Shown piece after piece: positions 45,521-55,961 of a stretch of 64,000 nt of DNA. Position 1 is the first letter of the stretch. Every line of letters begins with the position of its first letter. Below the pieces are notes generated by a model. The model did no database searches. It was not told the origin of the DNA and saw nothing but the letters and a program-made list of their open reading frames with translations. This DNA is from Pseudomonas fluorescens (GTDB lineage: Bacteria > Pseudomonadota > Gammaproteobacteria > Pseudomonadales > Pseudomonadaceae). The stretch spans positions 1,201,826 to 1,265,825 of the forward strand of contig NZ_OZ024668.1 of assembly GCF_902497775.2 (NCBI RefSeq), in the 5' to 3' direction. The position numbers and the translations under genes are program-made.

Positions 45521-47719
45521 ATGTCGGACCGTTTCGAACTTTACCTCACCTGTCCCAAAGGCCTTGAAGGCCTGCTTGCCGAAGAGGCCCGCGGCCTCGG
45601 CCTTGAAGAGGTGCGCGAGCACACTTCGGCGATTCGCGGCACGGCCGACATGGAAACCGCCTACCGGCTGTGCCTGTGGTCGCGCCTGGGCAACCGCGTG
45701 CTGCTGGTGCTCAAGCGCTTCAACATGAAGAATGCCGACGACCTCTACGACGGCGTCAACGACGTCGAGTGGCAGGATCACCTGGAGGCCAGCGGCTCGC
45801 TGGCAGTGGAGTTCAGCGGCCACGGCTCGGGTATCGACAACACCCATTTCGGTGCCTTGAAGGTCAAGGACGCGATCGTCGACAAACTGCGTACCAGCAG
45901 CGGCGAGCGCCCGTCGGTGGACAAGCTCAACCCCGACCTGCGCGTGCACCTGCGCCTGGAGCGCGGTGAGGCGATCCTGTCCCTGGACCTGTCCGGCCAC
46001 AGCCTGCACCAGCGCGGTTACCGCCTGCAGCAAGGCGCCGCGCCACTGAAGGAAAACCTCGCGGCGGCGATTTTGATCCGTGCCGGCTGGCCACGCATTG
46101 CTGCCGAAGGCGGCGCCCTGGCCGACCCGATGTGCGGTGTGGGGACCTTCCTGGTCGAAGCGGCAATGATCGCCGCCGATATCGCGCCGAACCTGCGCCG
46201 CGAGCGTTGGGGGTTCAGCGCCTGGCTTGGCCACGTGCCAGCACTGTGGCGCAAACTTCATGACGAGGCCCTGGCCCGCGCCGAAGCCGGTCTTGCCCGC
46301 CCGCCGCTGTGGATTCGTGGCTATGAAGCCGACCCGCGGCTGATCCAGCCGGGCCGTAACAACGTCGAGCGCGCCGGCCTGAGCGACTGGGTGAAGATCT
46401 ACCAGGGTGAAGTCGGTAGTTTCGAGCCGCGCCCGGACCAGAACCAGAAAGGCCTGGTGATCTGCAACCCGCCGTATGGCGAGCGCCTGGGCGACGAAGC
46501 GAGCCTGCTGTACCTCTACCAGAACCTCGGCGAGCGCCTGCGTCAGGCTTGCCTGAACTGGGAAGCGGCGGTGTTCACTGGCGCGCCGGACCTGGGCAAG
46601 CGCATGGGTATCCGCAGCCACAAGCAATACGCCTTCTGGAACGGCGCGCTACCGTGCAAGCTGCTGCTGATCAAGGTCCAGCCGGACCAGTTCGTTACCG
46701 GCGAACGTCGTCAGCCAGAGCGCAATGGCGAAGCTGCCGAGCAGCGTACGCCGGCCGCTGTGGCCAGCGAGCCGGCGCGCTTGAGCGAAGGCGGGCAGAT
46801 GTTCGCCAACCGCCTGCAGAAAAACCTCAAGCAACTGGGCAAGTGGGCCAAGCGCGAGAACGTTAGCTGCTACCGCCTGTACGATGCCGACATGCCCGAG
46901 TACGCCCTGGCCATCGACCTGTACCAGGACTGGGTGCACGTGCAGGAATATGCCGCGCCACGCTCGATCGACCCGGAAAAAGCCCAGGCGCGCCTGTTCG
47001 ATGCCCTGGCTGCGATTCCCCTGGCCCTGGGCATCGACCAGAGCCGGGTGGTGGTCAAACGCCGTGAGCGTCAGAGCGGCACCCGCCAGTATGAGCGCCA
47101 GAGCACCCAGGGCCAGTTCCTGGAAGTTCAGGAAGGCGGCGTCAAATTGCTGGTCAACCTCACCGACTACCTGGACACCGGGCTGTTCCTCGACCACCGT
47201 CCGATGCGCATGCGTATTCAGCGCGAGGCGGCCGGCAAGCGCTTCCTCAACCTGTTCTGCTACACCGCCACCGCCAGTGTGCATGCGGCCAAGGGTGGCG
47301 CGCGCAGCACCACCAGCGTTGACCTGTCCAAAACCTACCTGGACTGGGCTCGGCGCAACCTGTCGCTCAATGGTTTCTCGGACAAGAACCGCCTGGAGCA
47401 GGGTGATGTCATGGCCTGGCTGCAGGCCTGCCGCGAGGAGTACGAGCTGATCTTCATCGATCCGCCGACCTTCTCCAACTCCAAGCGCATGGAAGGGGTA
47501 TTCGACGTGCAGCGCGATCATGTCGAGTTGCTCGACCTGGCCGTGGCGCGCCTGGCGCCGGGGGGTGTGCTGTACTTCTCGAACAACTTCCGCAAGTTCC
47601 AGCTTGACGAAAACCTGGCTGAACGCTACGCGGTGGAAGAGATCAGTGCCCAGACCCTGGACCCGGATTTTTCCCGCAACAGCAAGATTCACCGGGCCTG
47701 GAAAATTCAGGCGCGCTGA
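45521..47719 (+). CDS. rlmL: Bifunctional 23S rRNA methyltransferase RlmKL (m2G2445 / m7G2069)
   Basis: 732 residues against 702 in E. coli. An N-terminal ferredoxin-like plus THUMP region (about 1-160), the RlmL methyltransferase with the catalytic ICNPPYGERLGDE near residue 313, and the C-terminal RlmK methyltransferase with GKRFLNLFCYTATASVHAAK near 570 and FIDPPTFSNSKRM near 645. It modifies 23S rRNA during 50S assembly. The start at 45521 (MSDRFELYLTCPKGLEGLL) matches the family N-terminus; an in-frame ATG 45 bases earlier is less likely. Confidence 0.96.
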   Translation: MSDRFELYLTCPKGLEGLLAEEARGLGLEEVREHTSAIRGTADMETAYRLCLWSRLGNRVLLVLKRFNMKNADDLYDGVNDVEWQDHLEASGSLAVEFSGHGSGIDNTHFGALKVKDAIVDKLRTSSGERPSVDKLNPDLRVHLRLERGEAILSLDLSGHSLHQRGYRLQQGAAPLKENLAAAILIRAGWPRIAAEGGALADPMCGVGTFLVEAAMIAADIAPNLRRERWGFSAWLGHVPALWRKLHDEALARAEAGLARPPLWIRGYEADPRLIQPGRNNVERAGLSDWVKIYQGEVGSFEPRPDQNQKGLVICNPPYGERLGDEASLLYLYQNLGERLRQACLNWEAAVFTGAPDLGKRMGIRSHKQYAFWNGALPCKLLLIKVQPDQFVTGERRQPERNGEAAEQRTPAAVASEPARLSEGGQMFANRLQKNLKQLGKWAKRENVSCYRLYDADMPEYALAIDLYQDWVHVQEYAAPRSIDPEKAQARLFDALAAIPLALGIDQSRVVVKRRERQSGTRQYERQSTQGQFLEVQEGGVKLLVNLTDYLDTGLFLDHRPMRMRIQREAAGKRFLNLFCYTATASVHAAKGGARSTTSVDLSKTYLDWARRNLSLNGFSDKNRLEQGDVMAWLQACREEYELIFIDPPTFSNSKRMEGVFDVQRDHVELLDLAVARLAPGGVLYFSNNFRKFQLDENLAERYAVEEISAQTLDPDFSRNSKIHRAWKIQAR

Positions 47720-47821
47720 TCGGCTGATTGTCGCGGGCGATGATTGCTACGTTAATGGCTAATGGCTATAACTCAATCAGAGCCCGCGATCCGCTGGACG
47801 CTGGCGTTTTGAGTGCTTTCT

Positions 47822-50215
47822 ATGTCGATGCACGCCGCTCGTCCGAAAATGCTCGGCTTTGTCAGCGAAGAAGTTTCCGCCTGGCTGGTGGCCGGTGTGG
47901 CGTTTGTGGCCGGCAGCCTGTTGACAGCGCTGCTGGCACTGGCGACCCATGACCTGTACCGCCAGCAACTGCGGCAACGTTTCGAGCTGCTTGCCAGTGA
48001 GCGTTACAGCCGTATCGAAGAACGCTTCGAGGATCAGGTGCAGCGTCTGGACGGCCTGCGCCGCTTCTTCGTGTTCTCCACAAGCGTTACCCTCGCCGAG
48101 TTCAACGGTTATGCCCAGCCTTTGCTGTACCGCACCCAGACCTATGCCTGGGCGCCGCGAGTGGCGGGCGAGGAGCGTGAAGCCTTCGAACAGCGCGCGT
48201 CGCATACCCTCGAGCAACCCTTTGCAATCCACGAACTCAATGACGCCGGCAGCCTGCAGGTTGCAGGGCCTCGAGCGCTTTACTACCCGGTCTTCTACAC
48301 CCAGGCGCTAAGCCGCCAGGCTCAGCCGTTAGGCCTGGATATGCTCTCACAGCCGCTGCGCCAGGCGACCCTCGATCGCGCCCAGCAACCAGGGAGCATG
48401 GCCGTTTCGACGCCCCTTAACCTGACCAATGTCGACCCGGCCTATGCTCGGGGGGTGTTGATGGTCGCTCCGGTATTCGCGCCGGGCAACGTTGCGACGT
48501 CTCCGGATGGCTACGTACTGGCAGTCATCAGCCTGCAGCAGCTGATGGCCGAAGGCCTGCCCAGCCCGAGCCAGGACAACCTGGTGGTGCGCATTCTCGA
48601 CCTGTCCGGGCAGGGCGAGCACGAGGTGCTGTTCCAGTCCGGTAATCAAGGCGCTGACACCGATCTGACCGCAAGCCATCTGTTGCGCCTGGCCGATCAT
48701 GACTATCAACTGGATATCCAGCCCAGCCTTGCGTTCATGGAGGCCAACCGTTCGTCGGCGGTCAATGCCGTGGTACTGCTCGGCGGCTTGCTCAGCCTGT
48801 TGCTCAGCGCCTTGTTGTTCAGCTTGTTCGGCCAGCGCCAGCGGGCCCTGACCCTGGTCGAACAGCGCACCGCCGAACTGCGCGTCAGCGAGCAATCGCT
48901 GCGCGATACCCACAACCAGTTGCGCAGCGTGCTCGATGCCGCCACCCAGGTGGCGATCATTGCCACCAGCCTGCGCGGGGTGATCAGTACCTTCAATGCC
49001 GGCGCCGAACGCTTGCTCGGCTATCACAGCGCTGAAGTCATCGGTCGCCTGACCCTGGAGGACATGGTGTCACCCCAGGAACTGCAAGCCCGCGCCCGGG
49101 CCCTGAGCCAGCGTTATGGCCGCGAGGTCAGCCCGGCCCAGGCGATGTTTGCCGAGACGGTCCAGGAGGGCGACAGCGAGCCCGGCGAGTGGACTCTGTT
49201 GCGCAAGGATGGCAGCCACCTGCTGGCCAACATGATGGTCACCGCGGTGCTCGACGAGCACGGTCTGTGGGTCGGTCACCTGGCTATTTGTATCGACGTC
49301 ACCGAGCGCAAGCGCGTGCACGAGGCCCTGGCAGCCCGTGACCGTCTGCTGGAAAAGCTCAGCGCCGAGGTGCCCGGCGGCATTTACCAGTTCCGTCTCG
49401 ACCCGGACGGCAGCTCCTGCTTCAGTTACGCCAGCGAGGGCTTGCGCGATATCTACGAGATCGACCCGCAGCGCCTGCGCGAAGACGCCACGGCCGTGTT
49501 CGAGCGCATTCACCCCGACGACCTGGCGCGGGTGCGCGCGTCGATCCGTTACTCCGCCGATCACCTGACGCCCTGGCGCGAAGAATACCGGGTACTGCTG
49601 CCGGTGGCCGGGACGCGCTGGATCCGCGGCGAGGCGACGCCGGAACCGGCCGAGCAGGGCGGCACCCTGTGGCATGGTTACCTGACGGACATCTCTGATC
49701 TGAAGCGGGTGGAGGAGGAGTTGCGCGCATTGTCGGTGACCGACTCGCTGACCGGCATCCACAACCGCCGCTACTTTCAGGAGCGCCTGAAAGCGGAACT
49801 GGAGCGGGCCCAGCGCGATAATCAGGACCTGGCGGTGATCATGCTGGATATCGATCACTTCAAGCGCATCAACGATCTGCATGGCCACGCCGTGGGTGAC
49901 CATGTGCTGCGTAGCCTGTGCCAGCGCATCAATCACCGCCTGCGCCGCACCGATGTGTTCTGCCGCCTGGGTGGCGAGGAGTTCATGGTTCTGTGCCCGG
50001 GCAGCAATGGCGAGCAGGCCTACACCCTGGCCATGGAGCTCTGGCAGGGCCTGCGCAGCGTGCCGGTGGATGGGGTCGGCATGGTCACGGCAAGTTTCGG
50101 CGTGGCCGGCTGGCGCCCCGGGGAGGGCGCCGATGCCTTGCTGCTACGCGCCGACTCGGGGGTTTACGCGGCCAAGCAGGCTGGCCGCGACCGGGTCGAG
50201 GGCGAACTGCCCTGA
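47822..50215 (+). CDS. Membrane diguanylate cyclase with CHASE, two PAS and GGDEF domains
   Basis: 797 residues. A first membrane helix near 18-42, a periplasmic CHASE-type sensor (about 65-300), a second helix near 310-335, PAS domains at about 365-495 and 505-620, then GGDEF (about 635-797). The active site is GGEEF at 717-721. The product-inhibition I-site RxxD (RRTD, 708-711) lies five residues before it. No EAL domain, so it should make cyclic di-GMP. The ligand is unknown. ATG 47822 is chosen, with ATG 47828 and GTG 47813 as near alternatives. It follows rlmKL and is convergent with dacB. Confidence 0.92.
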   Translation: MSMHAARPKMLGFVSEEVSAWLVAGVAFVAGSLLTALLALATHDLYRQQLRQRFELLASERYSRIEERFEDQVQRLDGLRRFFVFSTSVTLAEFNGYAQPLLYRTQTYAWAPRVAGEEREAFEQRASHTLEQPFAIHELNDAGSLQVAGPRALYYPVFYTQALSRQAQPLGLDMLSQPLRQATLDRAQQPGSMAVSTPLNLTNVDPAYARGVLMVAPVFAPGNVATSPDGYVLAVISLQQLMAEGLPSPSQDNLVVRILDLSGQGEHEVLFQSGNQGADTDLTASHLLRLADHDYQLDIQPSLAFMEANRSSAVNAVVLLGGLLSLLLSALLFSLFGQRQRALTLVEQRTAELRVSEQSLRDTHNQLRSVLDAATQVAIIATSLRGVISTFNAGAERLLGYHSAEVIGRLTLEDMVSPQELQARARALSQRYGREVSPAQAMFAETVQEGDSEPGEWTLLRKDGSHLLANMMVTAVLDEHGLWVGHLAICIDVTERKRVHEALAARDRLLEKLSAEVPGGIYQFRLDPDGSSCFSYASEGLRDIYEIDPQRLREDATAVFERIHPDDLARVRASIRYSADHLTPWREEYRVLLPVAGTRWIRGEATPEPAEQGGTLWHGYLTDISDLKRVEEELRALSVTDSLTGIHNRRYFQERLKAELERAQRDNQDLAVIMLDIDHFKRINDLHGHAVGDHVLRSLCQRINHRLRRTDVFCRLGGEEFMVLCPGSNGEQAYTLAMELWQGLRSVPVDGVGMVTASFGVAGWRPGEGADALLLRADSGVYAAKQAGRDRVEGELP

Positions 50216-50222
50216 GCCAGGC

Positions 50223-51686
50223 TCAGGGCTGGACGGCAGCGGTGCTGTTGACCAGCTTTGGCTGGCGGTACAGGTCCAGCAGGACCTGATCGAGCACGGC
50301 CGAAGCACCCCAGGGTTTCGGATCGTTGAGGATCGCGGCGACCGCCCAGGTGTTGCCGTTGCTGTCACGGCTGAAGCCGGCAATGGCCCGTACGGTGTTC
50401 AGGGTGCCGGTCTTGATGTGTGCTTCACCGGTCATGGCGGTGCGCTTGAGGCGCTTGCGCATGGTGCCGTCCATGCCCACCAGCGGCATCGAGCTGATGA
50501 ACTCGGCGGCATACGGGCTGTTCCAGGCCGCTTGCAGCAGCGCCGCCATTTCCCGGGTGCTGACCCGCTCGGCGCGGGACAGGCCCGAGCCGTTTTCCAT
50601 GATCAGGTGTGGCGCGGTGATGCCTTTTTTCGCCAGCCACTGGCGCACCACGCGCTGGGCGGCGCGGGCGTCGTCGCCATCGGCGTCAGTGCGAAACTGC
50701 GCGCCCAGGCTCAGGAACAGCTGCTGGGCCATGGTGTTGTTACTGTATTTGTTGATGTCGCGGATGATCTCCACCAGGTCCGGGGAGTAGGCGCGGGCCA
50801 GCAGTCGGGCGCTTTTTGGCACGTTGTCGACCCGGTCGCGGCCCTGGATGCTGCCACCCAGCTCGTTCCAGATGGCGCGCACGGCACCGGCGGCGTAAGT
50901 CGGGTGATCGAGCAGCGACAGGTAGGTCTGCGAGTTGCAGCCATCGCCCAGCTGGCCGCTGACCACGACGCTGACGCCGTCGGCCTGTACCACCGGGTTG
51001 TAGCGTACGTCGCCGCTGCACTGCTTGGAGTTGACCGCCTTGACCTGGTTGTCGATACGGATGTTGGCAATCGGCGGCTCGACCGACACCAGGACCTTGC
51101 CGCCGTCGTTGCGGGCGACGAAGCGCAGGGCCTTGAGGTTGATCAGCAGCGAGTCGGGCTTGACCAGGAAGGGTTTGTTTTCGTCGCCGCCATCATCATT
51201 GAACTGCGGCAGTTGCGGCTGGACGAAATGGCTGCGATCGAGCACCAGGTCACCGCTGATGGTCTGTACGCCATTGGCGCGCAGGTCGCGCATCAGCAGC
51301 CAGAGCTTTTCCATGTTCAGTTTCGGGTCGCCACCGCCCTTGAGGTACAGGTTGCCCTGCAACACGCCATTGCGCAGCGGGCCGTCGCTGTAGAACTCGG
51401 TTTTCCACTGGTGGGTGGGGCCGAGCATTTCCAGCGCGGCGTAGGTGGTGACCAGCTTCATGGTCGAGGCCGGGTTGACCGAGACATCGGCATTGAACAC
51501 GGTCGGCGTGCCCGGGCCGTTGAGCGGCAGCATGACCAGCGACAGGGCCGAGTCCTGCAGTTTGTTGGTTTTAAGCGCCTGCTGCACTTTCGGTGACAGC
51601 GTGGTGTTGACCGCGGCCGCGTGGCTGGAGAGCGCCAGTGGCATCAGCAGGCCGGCAAGCAGAAGAGGGCGAAGAGATCTGATCAT
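50223..51686 (-). CDS. dacB: D-alanyl-D-alanine carboxypeptidase/endopeptidase (PBP4)
   Basis: 487 residues, class C low-mass penicillin-binding protein. A signal peptide (MIRSLRPLLLAGLLMPLALSS) ends at AHAAA near residue 25. Active-site motifs are STMK at 74-77, SNN in KYSNNTMAQQ and KTG in HIKTGTLNTV. It trims and cleaves peptidoglycan cross-links in the periplasm. The ATG at 51686 is preferred to a TTG two codons upstream. Convergent with the GGDEF gene, seven bases between stops. Confidence 0.96.
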   Translation of the reverse strand: MIRSLRPLLLAGLLMPLALSSHAAAVNTTLSPKVQQALKTNKLQDSALSLVMLPLNGPGTPTVFNADVSVNPASTMKLVTTYAALEMLGPTHQWKTEFYSDGPLRNGVLQGNLYLKGGGDPKLNMEKLWLLMRDLRANGVQTISGDLVLDRSHFVQPQLPQFNDDGGDENKPFLVKPDSLLINLKALRFVARNDGGKVLVSVEPPIANIRIDNQVKAVNSKQCSGDVRYNPVVQADGVSVVVSGQLGDGCNSQTYLSLLDHPTYAAGAVRAIWNELGGSIQGRDRVDNVPKSARLLARAYSPDLVEIIRDINKYSNNTMAQQLFLSLGAQFRTDADGDDARAAQRVVRQWLAKKGITAPHLIMENGSGLSRAERVSTREMAALLQAAWNSPYAAEFISSMPLVGMDGTMRKRLKRTAMTGEAHIKTGTLNTVRAIAGFSRDSNGNTWAVAAILNDPKPWGASAVLDQVLLDLYRQPKLVNSTAAVQP

Positions 51687-51900
51687 GTGCAATAAAACCC
51701 TGCGAGCGAGGGGTGAAAAAAACGGAGCGAAAAAAGGTGAAGGCCCCGATACGGAAAAATATAGCGCGCATTATGCCCCAAGCAGATCGCCCATGGGCCT
51801 GCGAATACAGGATCAAACAACAGCTTATCGGCTTTTATTCCGGCAATCGTGCGGTGAAACTGGTAAAGTGCCGCGCGTTAATACTCAAGAGGATTGTTTC

Positions 51901-52245
51901 ATGGCCACTAACCGTTCCCGCCGTCTGCGCAAAAAACTCTGCGTGGATGAATTCCAGGAGCTGGGTTTTGAGCTGAACCTGGAATTCAAGGAAGATTTGT
52001 CCGACGAAGCCATTGACGCCTTCCTTGATGCGTTCCTGGACGACGCCATGGATGCCAATGGTCTGGACTATGTTGGCGGCGACGACTTCGGTCTGGTCTG
52101 CAGCGCCAAGCGTGGCTCGGTCACCGAAGAGCAGCGTGCAACTGTTGAAGGCTGGCTCAAAGGCCGCGCCGAGCTGACCAAGATCGAAGTCAGCCCGCTG
52201 CTGGACGCCTGGTATCCGGAAAAGCCGGTTAATTCGGCTTCCTGA
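51901..52245 (+). CDS. YggL-like DUF469 protein (50S-associated)
   Basis: 114 residues starting MATNRSRRLRKKLCVDEFQELG, the YggL/DUF469 pattern. The N-terminus is basic and the rest acidic, with FLDAFLDDAMDANGLDYVGGDDFGL in the middle. E. coli YggL has been found on the large ribosomal subunit. AAGAGGA precedes the ATG. It is transcribed away from dacB and has its own terminator at 52254-52282. Confidence 0.88.
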   Translation: MATNRSRRLRKKLCVDEFQELGFELNLEFKEDLSDEAIDAFLDAFLDDAMDANGLDYVGGDDFGLVCSAKRGSVTEEQRATVEGWLKGRAELTKIEVSPLLDAWYPEKPVNSAS

Positions 52246-52253
52246 TCCTGCTG

Positions 52254-52282
52254 AAACGGCGGCCCCAGTGGCCGCCGTTTTC
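52254..52282. terminator. Terminator between the YggL-like gene and the sensor kinase gene
   Basis: AAACGGCGGCC-CCAGT-GGCCGCCGTTTT lies between convergent genes. It serves the YggL-like gene and probably also the minus-strand kinase gene, whose stop is 20 bases away. Confidence 0.9.
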
Positions 52283-52302
52283 GTTTCTGCCCCACCGTCC
52301 GC

Positions 52303-55300
52303 TCAGGTTTTTTCACCCGATGCTTGGGCGGGTTGTTCTTGCAAGTACCCCTGCAGCGCGTTTTCAAGCGCGCTCAAGACGCTCAGCAGCTGCTGCTGGC
52401 GATGCTCCAGCACCGATGCTGCCTGGTTACTCTGGCAATCGGCTTCCAGTCGCTCACAGGCCCGAATCAAGCTGTCGGCTTGAATGATGCGTGCCGGCCC
52501 CAGAATCTTGTGGGCCTGATTCATCAGTTGCGTTGTGTCGCCCAGCGCATCGATGGCCTCGAGTGAGGCACGGTCGCGTTTGAAGCTGCGCAGCAGTTCT
52601 TCGAGCAGTTGGCGCAAATCACTCATGTTTTTGCCGACCACCGGCTCCAGCCCCTGCACGTCGAATGGCAATGGCGCAGGCGCGCTCGGGTGGGCCGCCA
52701 CCACGGCGGCTTCGGCCAGACGCCGCCCCAGATCACTGAGGCTGATGGGTTTGAGCAGGCAGTCATTCATGCCGACCTGGCGGCAGCGCTCGCGGACCTC
52801 CGGCTGGGCGTTGGCGGTGTAGCCAAGGATGGTGCAGGGCGCCCATTGATACTGCTGTTCGTGGTCCCGTGCCGCCTGGGTGAACTGATAGCCATTCAAC
52901 TGGGGCATGTTGCAGTCGACGATCACCACATCGAATTGGCCGCGGCGCCAGGTGCTCAGGCCACTGAGGCCATTGTCGGCACTTTCGTGCTCAAGCCCCA
53001 GGAAGTTCAGTTGCTGGGCAATCAGCAGCAAGTTGGCCGGGTGATCATCGATGACCAGCACGCGCAAGGGCGGCAGTACCGCACAGGGCTCTGGCGTTGC
53101 CACGGCTGGCTTGGGGGTTTCTGCCAGCAGGGTCATGGGCATGCTTATGCACACGCGGGTGCCCTGACCGAAAATGCTGTGCAAGGTCAGGTTGCCGCCC
53201 ATCGACTCACACAGGTCGCGGCTGATCGCCAGGCCCAGGCCGGTGCCGCTGCGGGCCAGGTTGCTGTCCGGATTGGCCTGGGCGAAGGGCAGGAACAGGC
53301 GCTGCTGGTCCTGCGGGCTGATACCGATGCCACTGTCCTGTACGGTTACCTTCAAGGTCGGCTGGTCGGGCGTGGGGCCGGGCTCCAGGGCCAGGTGCAC
53401 GGTGACTTGGCCCTTTTCGGTGAACTTGATCGCGTTGCTGACCAGGTTCGACAGGATCTGTTTGAACCGCAGCGGGTCTAGCAGGACCTCACAGTAGGCC
53501 TGCGGGGCAATCTGCAGGCGCAGCAGCAGGTCTTTCTGCCGGGCCACGCCATCGAACACGCGGCCGACCGATTCGACCAGTTCCGCCAGGTTGACCGGCT
53601 CCGGCGCCAGGGTCAGGTGGCCGGACTCGATTCGCGCCATGTCGAGGATGTCGCCAATCAAGGCCAGCAGTTCCTTGGCCGATTTGTAGGCAACCTCGAT
53701 GGCGGGGCGATCGATATGCCCCTGATCCGCCCGTTTGAGCGTGAGTTCGAGCATGCCGATGATGGCATTCATCGGTGTGCGTATCTCGTGGCTGATGGTT
53801 GCCAGAAAGACGCTTTTGGCCCGATTGGCATCATCGGCCCGCTGCTTGGCCAGGCGCAGGTCCTGAATCAACTGGCGTCGCTCGCTGATGTCGATCCAGC
53901 CACCGATGATGCCCTGGACTTCGCCCAGTGAATTTCGATAAGGCAGGATCCAGTGGTAGATGGTCAGCTCCCGTTCCTTGAGCAACAACGGCCGATCGAC
54001 GATCAGCGGGATACCTTCGCGCATGACCTTCTGGTAGTCGGCTTGAATCTGGCTGGCATAGCAGCTGTCGCCCAGGGTGCTTTCCTCGATGCTTTTGCCC
54101 AGCACATCGCTCAGTTGCGCCTCGACAGCCTCCAGGTAGCTGTCGTTGCAACTTTGTAGCAAGCCGGCGCGATCGCGAACGTACATGGGGTGGGGGGTGC
54201 CGTTGAGCAGGGCGCGCATGAATTCGAGCTGGTCGTTCAGGGCCAGTTCGGCAGCCTCGCGCTGTTTGATCTGGCGGCGCATCCAGGCGTTCCAGGCCAG
54301 TGACAGCAGCAACAGCAGGCTGGTGCCCAGGATCACCTGGAGAATCAGGCGCTGGTACTTTTGCCAGTAGGCGTCGGTTTCCGTGCTGTAGCCGCGCCAG
54401 CGGCTATTGATGATGCCCAGTTCCTCTGGCGCGATGCTCAGCAGCGCCTTGTCGAGGATTGACGCCAGTTCCTGGGCGTTGCGCGCAGTGGCCATGGCAA
54501 AGGTGGCCGGTTCGGCGCCCACCGAGGAGCGGATCATCAGGTCGCGTTGGGAAGCCAGGGCGAAGTTGGCATTGATCAACGCAGTGATGGCTGCATCGAC
54601 ATGACCACTGGCCAGCAATGACGTGGAGTAGTAGGTGCTCTCGGTTTCGACCAGTTGAATGCCGGGAAAGCGCTGGCGCAAGTCTTCGTACAAGGGGCTG
54701 TCGCGGGTCAGGGCCAGACGCCTACCGTTCATCTGCTCAAGGGAATCGGGTGCATCGGCTCCCTTTTGTGTGATCAGTACGTAGGAGTTTTCCAGGTAAG
54801 GGCGACTGATCGCCAGTGTCCCGGCGCGACGAGGGCTGGGTGAAATTGCGGCGATGACATCAGCCTGGTCATGATTGAGGCGGTCGATCATATCGCTGAT
54901 GCCACTGGCCCGCTGTACTTCAAAGCGCAATCCGGTACGCAGGCGGATCAGCTCCAGCAAGTCGGCGGCAATCCCGCGAAAGTTGCCGGAGCTGTCGAAA
55001 AAGGTCAGCGGCGCAGCGGTCTCGTTGACCACCACCCGTACCACCGGGTGGCCGCTCAGCCAGCGCTCTTCACGTTGTGACAACTGCAGCTTGCGGTCGG
55101 TCAGCAACACATCGCTGCCGGCACTCCAGCGTTTGAAGATGCTTTCTCGCGTACTGCTGGACACCAGGTCGAGGGTGGCGTTGACCAGCTCCAGCAGGGT
55201 CTGATTGTCGTTGTGCACGGCGAAGCTGAAGCCAACGGGCTCGTGCTTGCCGAAGTTGGCCATCTTGACGTTCTGCAAATGGCCCTGGTTGATTAGGTAG

Positions 55301-55953
55301 TGGGTCGAGATGGTGTCGCCAAGAAACACATCGGCCTGATCGAAAGCGACCGCGTTAAGTGCATTCTGATAGGACGGGTATGACTGAATGGTGGCATCGG
55401 GATAATTGGCCAGCACTTCATCCATCGGCAGGTAGTGATAGACCATGCTCAGGCGCAGGCCCGCCAGGCCCATGTCGAGCGGGCGTGGTTCGTTCTCGCG
55501 GGTGACCAGCACCGGTTGATCGACAGCATAAGGCTTGGACAGCGCAATGCCTGGGGTCGCGGCCTCGAAGCCGTTGGTGCTGCCCAGCAAGTCGATTTGC
55601 CCTTGTACCAGGGCCTTTACCGCGTCCTGGCGAGTGGCAAAACGTTGTACCTGGATCGGCAGACCCAGTGCCGAGCCGATCAACCCGGCAAAATCAGCGG
55701 TCAGACCTTCGTAATCACGGCCGCTGGCGGTCATGTCAAAAGGCGGGTAGTCCGGCGCCGAAGTCCCCAGAACCAGTTGGCCCTTGCCTTGAACCCAGGC
55801 TTGCTGGGTCGGGGTCAGCGGCAGTTTCGTCGGAAGCGGATCGGCACGGCTGAACAGCGTGAACGGGCTGGAGGCGACTTCGTCAGCCTGAGCGGCCAGG
55901 CTCAGGCAGGCCAGCGCGGCGCACAGCAACAGGGACAGGCGTTGCCTAGGCAT
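52303..55953 (-). CDS. Unorthodox hybrid sensor kinase, BvgS/EvgS-like
   Basis: 1216 residues. A signal peptide (LSLLLCAALACLSLAAQA) is followed by two tandem periplasmic solute-binding (SBP_bac_3, Venus-flytrap) domains at about 45-270 and 280-510, a membrane helix near 535-555, a PAS domain (about 570-690), HisKA with phospho-His722 in ISHEIRTPMNA, an HATPase, a receiver domain with Asp1013 in VVIVDCNMPQ, and a C-terminal Hpt domain with His1148 in AHKILG. This His-Asp-His relay defines the BvgS/EvgS type. The ligand is unknown, perhaps a small organic acid or amino acid. ATG 55953 has GAGG six bases upstream. Eight bases after its partner regulator. Confidence 0.95.
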   Translation of the reverse strand: MPRQRLSLLLCAALACLSLAAQADEVASSPFTLFSRADPLPTKLPLTPTQQAWVQGKGQLVLGTSAPDYPPFDMTASGRDYEGLTADFAGLIGSALGLPIQVQRFATRQDAVKALVQGQIDLLGSTNGFEAATPGIALSKPYAVDQPVLVTRENEPRPLDMGLAGLRLSMVYHYLPMDEVLANYPDATIQSYPSYQNALNAVAFDQADVFLGDTISTHYLINQGHLQNVKMANFGKHEPVGFSFAVHNDNQTLLELVNATLDLVSSSTRESIFKRWSAGSDVLLTDRKLQLSQREERWLSGHPVVRVVVNETAAPLTFFDSSGNFRGIAADLLELIRLRTGLRFEVQRASGISDMIDRLNHDQADVIAAISPSPRRAGTLAISRPYLENSYVLITQKGADAPDSLEQMNGRRLALTRDSPLYEDLRQRFPGIQLVETESTYYSTSLLASGHVDAAITALINANFALASQRDLMIRSSVGAEPATFAMATARNAQELASILDKALLSIAPEELGIINSRWRGYSTETDAYWQKYQRLILQVILGTSLLLLLSLAWNAWMRRQIKQREAAELALNDQLEFMRALLNGTPHPMYVRDRAGLLQSCNDSYLEAVEAQLSDVLGKSIEESTLGDSCYASQIQADYQKVMREGIPLIVDRPLLLKERELTIYHWILPYRNSLGEVQGIIGGWIDISERRQLIQDLRLAKQRADDANRAKSVFLATISHEIRTPMNAIIGMLELTLKRADQGHIDRPAIEVAYKSAKELLALIGDILDMARIESGHLTLAPEPVNLAELVESVGRVFDGVARQKDLLLRLQIAPQAYCEVLLDPLRFKQILSNLVSNAIKFTEKGQVTVHLALEPGPTPDQPTLKVTVQDSGIGISPQDQQRLFLPFAQANPDSNLARSGTGLGLAISRDLCESMGGNLTLHSIFGQGTRVCISMPMTLLAETPKPAVATPEPCAVLPPLRVLVIDDHPANLLLIAQQLNFLGLEHESADNGLSGLSTWRRGQFDVVIVDCNMPQLNGYQFTQAARDHEQQYQWAPCTILGYTANAQPEVRERCRQVGMNDCLLKPISLSDLGRRLAEAAVVAAHPSAPAPLPFDVQGLEPVVGKNMSDLRQLLEELLRSFKRDRASLEAIDALGDTTQLMNQAHKILGPARIIQADSLIRACERLEADCQSNQAASVLEHRQQQLLSVLSALENALQGYLQEQPAQASGEKT

Positions 55954-55961
55954 GAGTGGCC

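Noticed and set aside
49881..51596. A 571-codon plus-strand frame over the GGDEF end and dacB
   Set aside because: Conflicts with GGDEF and dacB motifs on their own strands and shows no domain.
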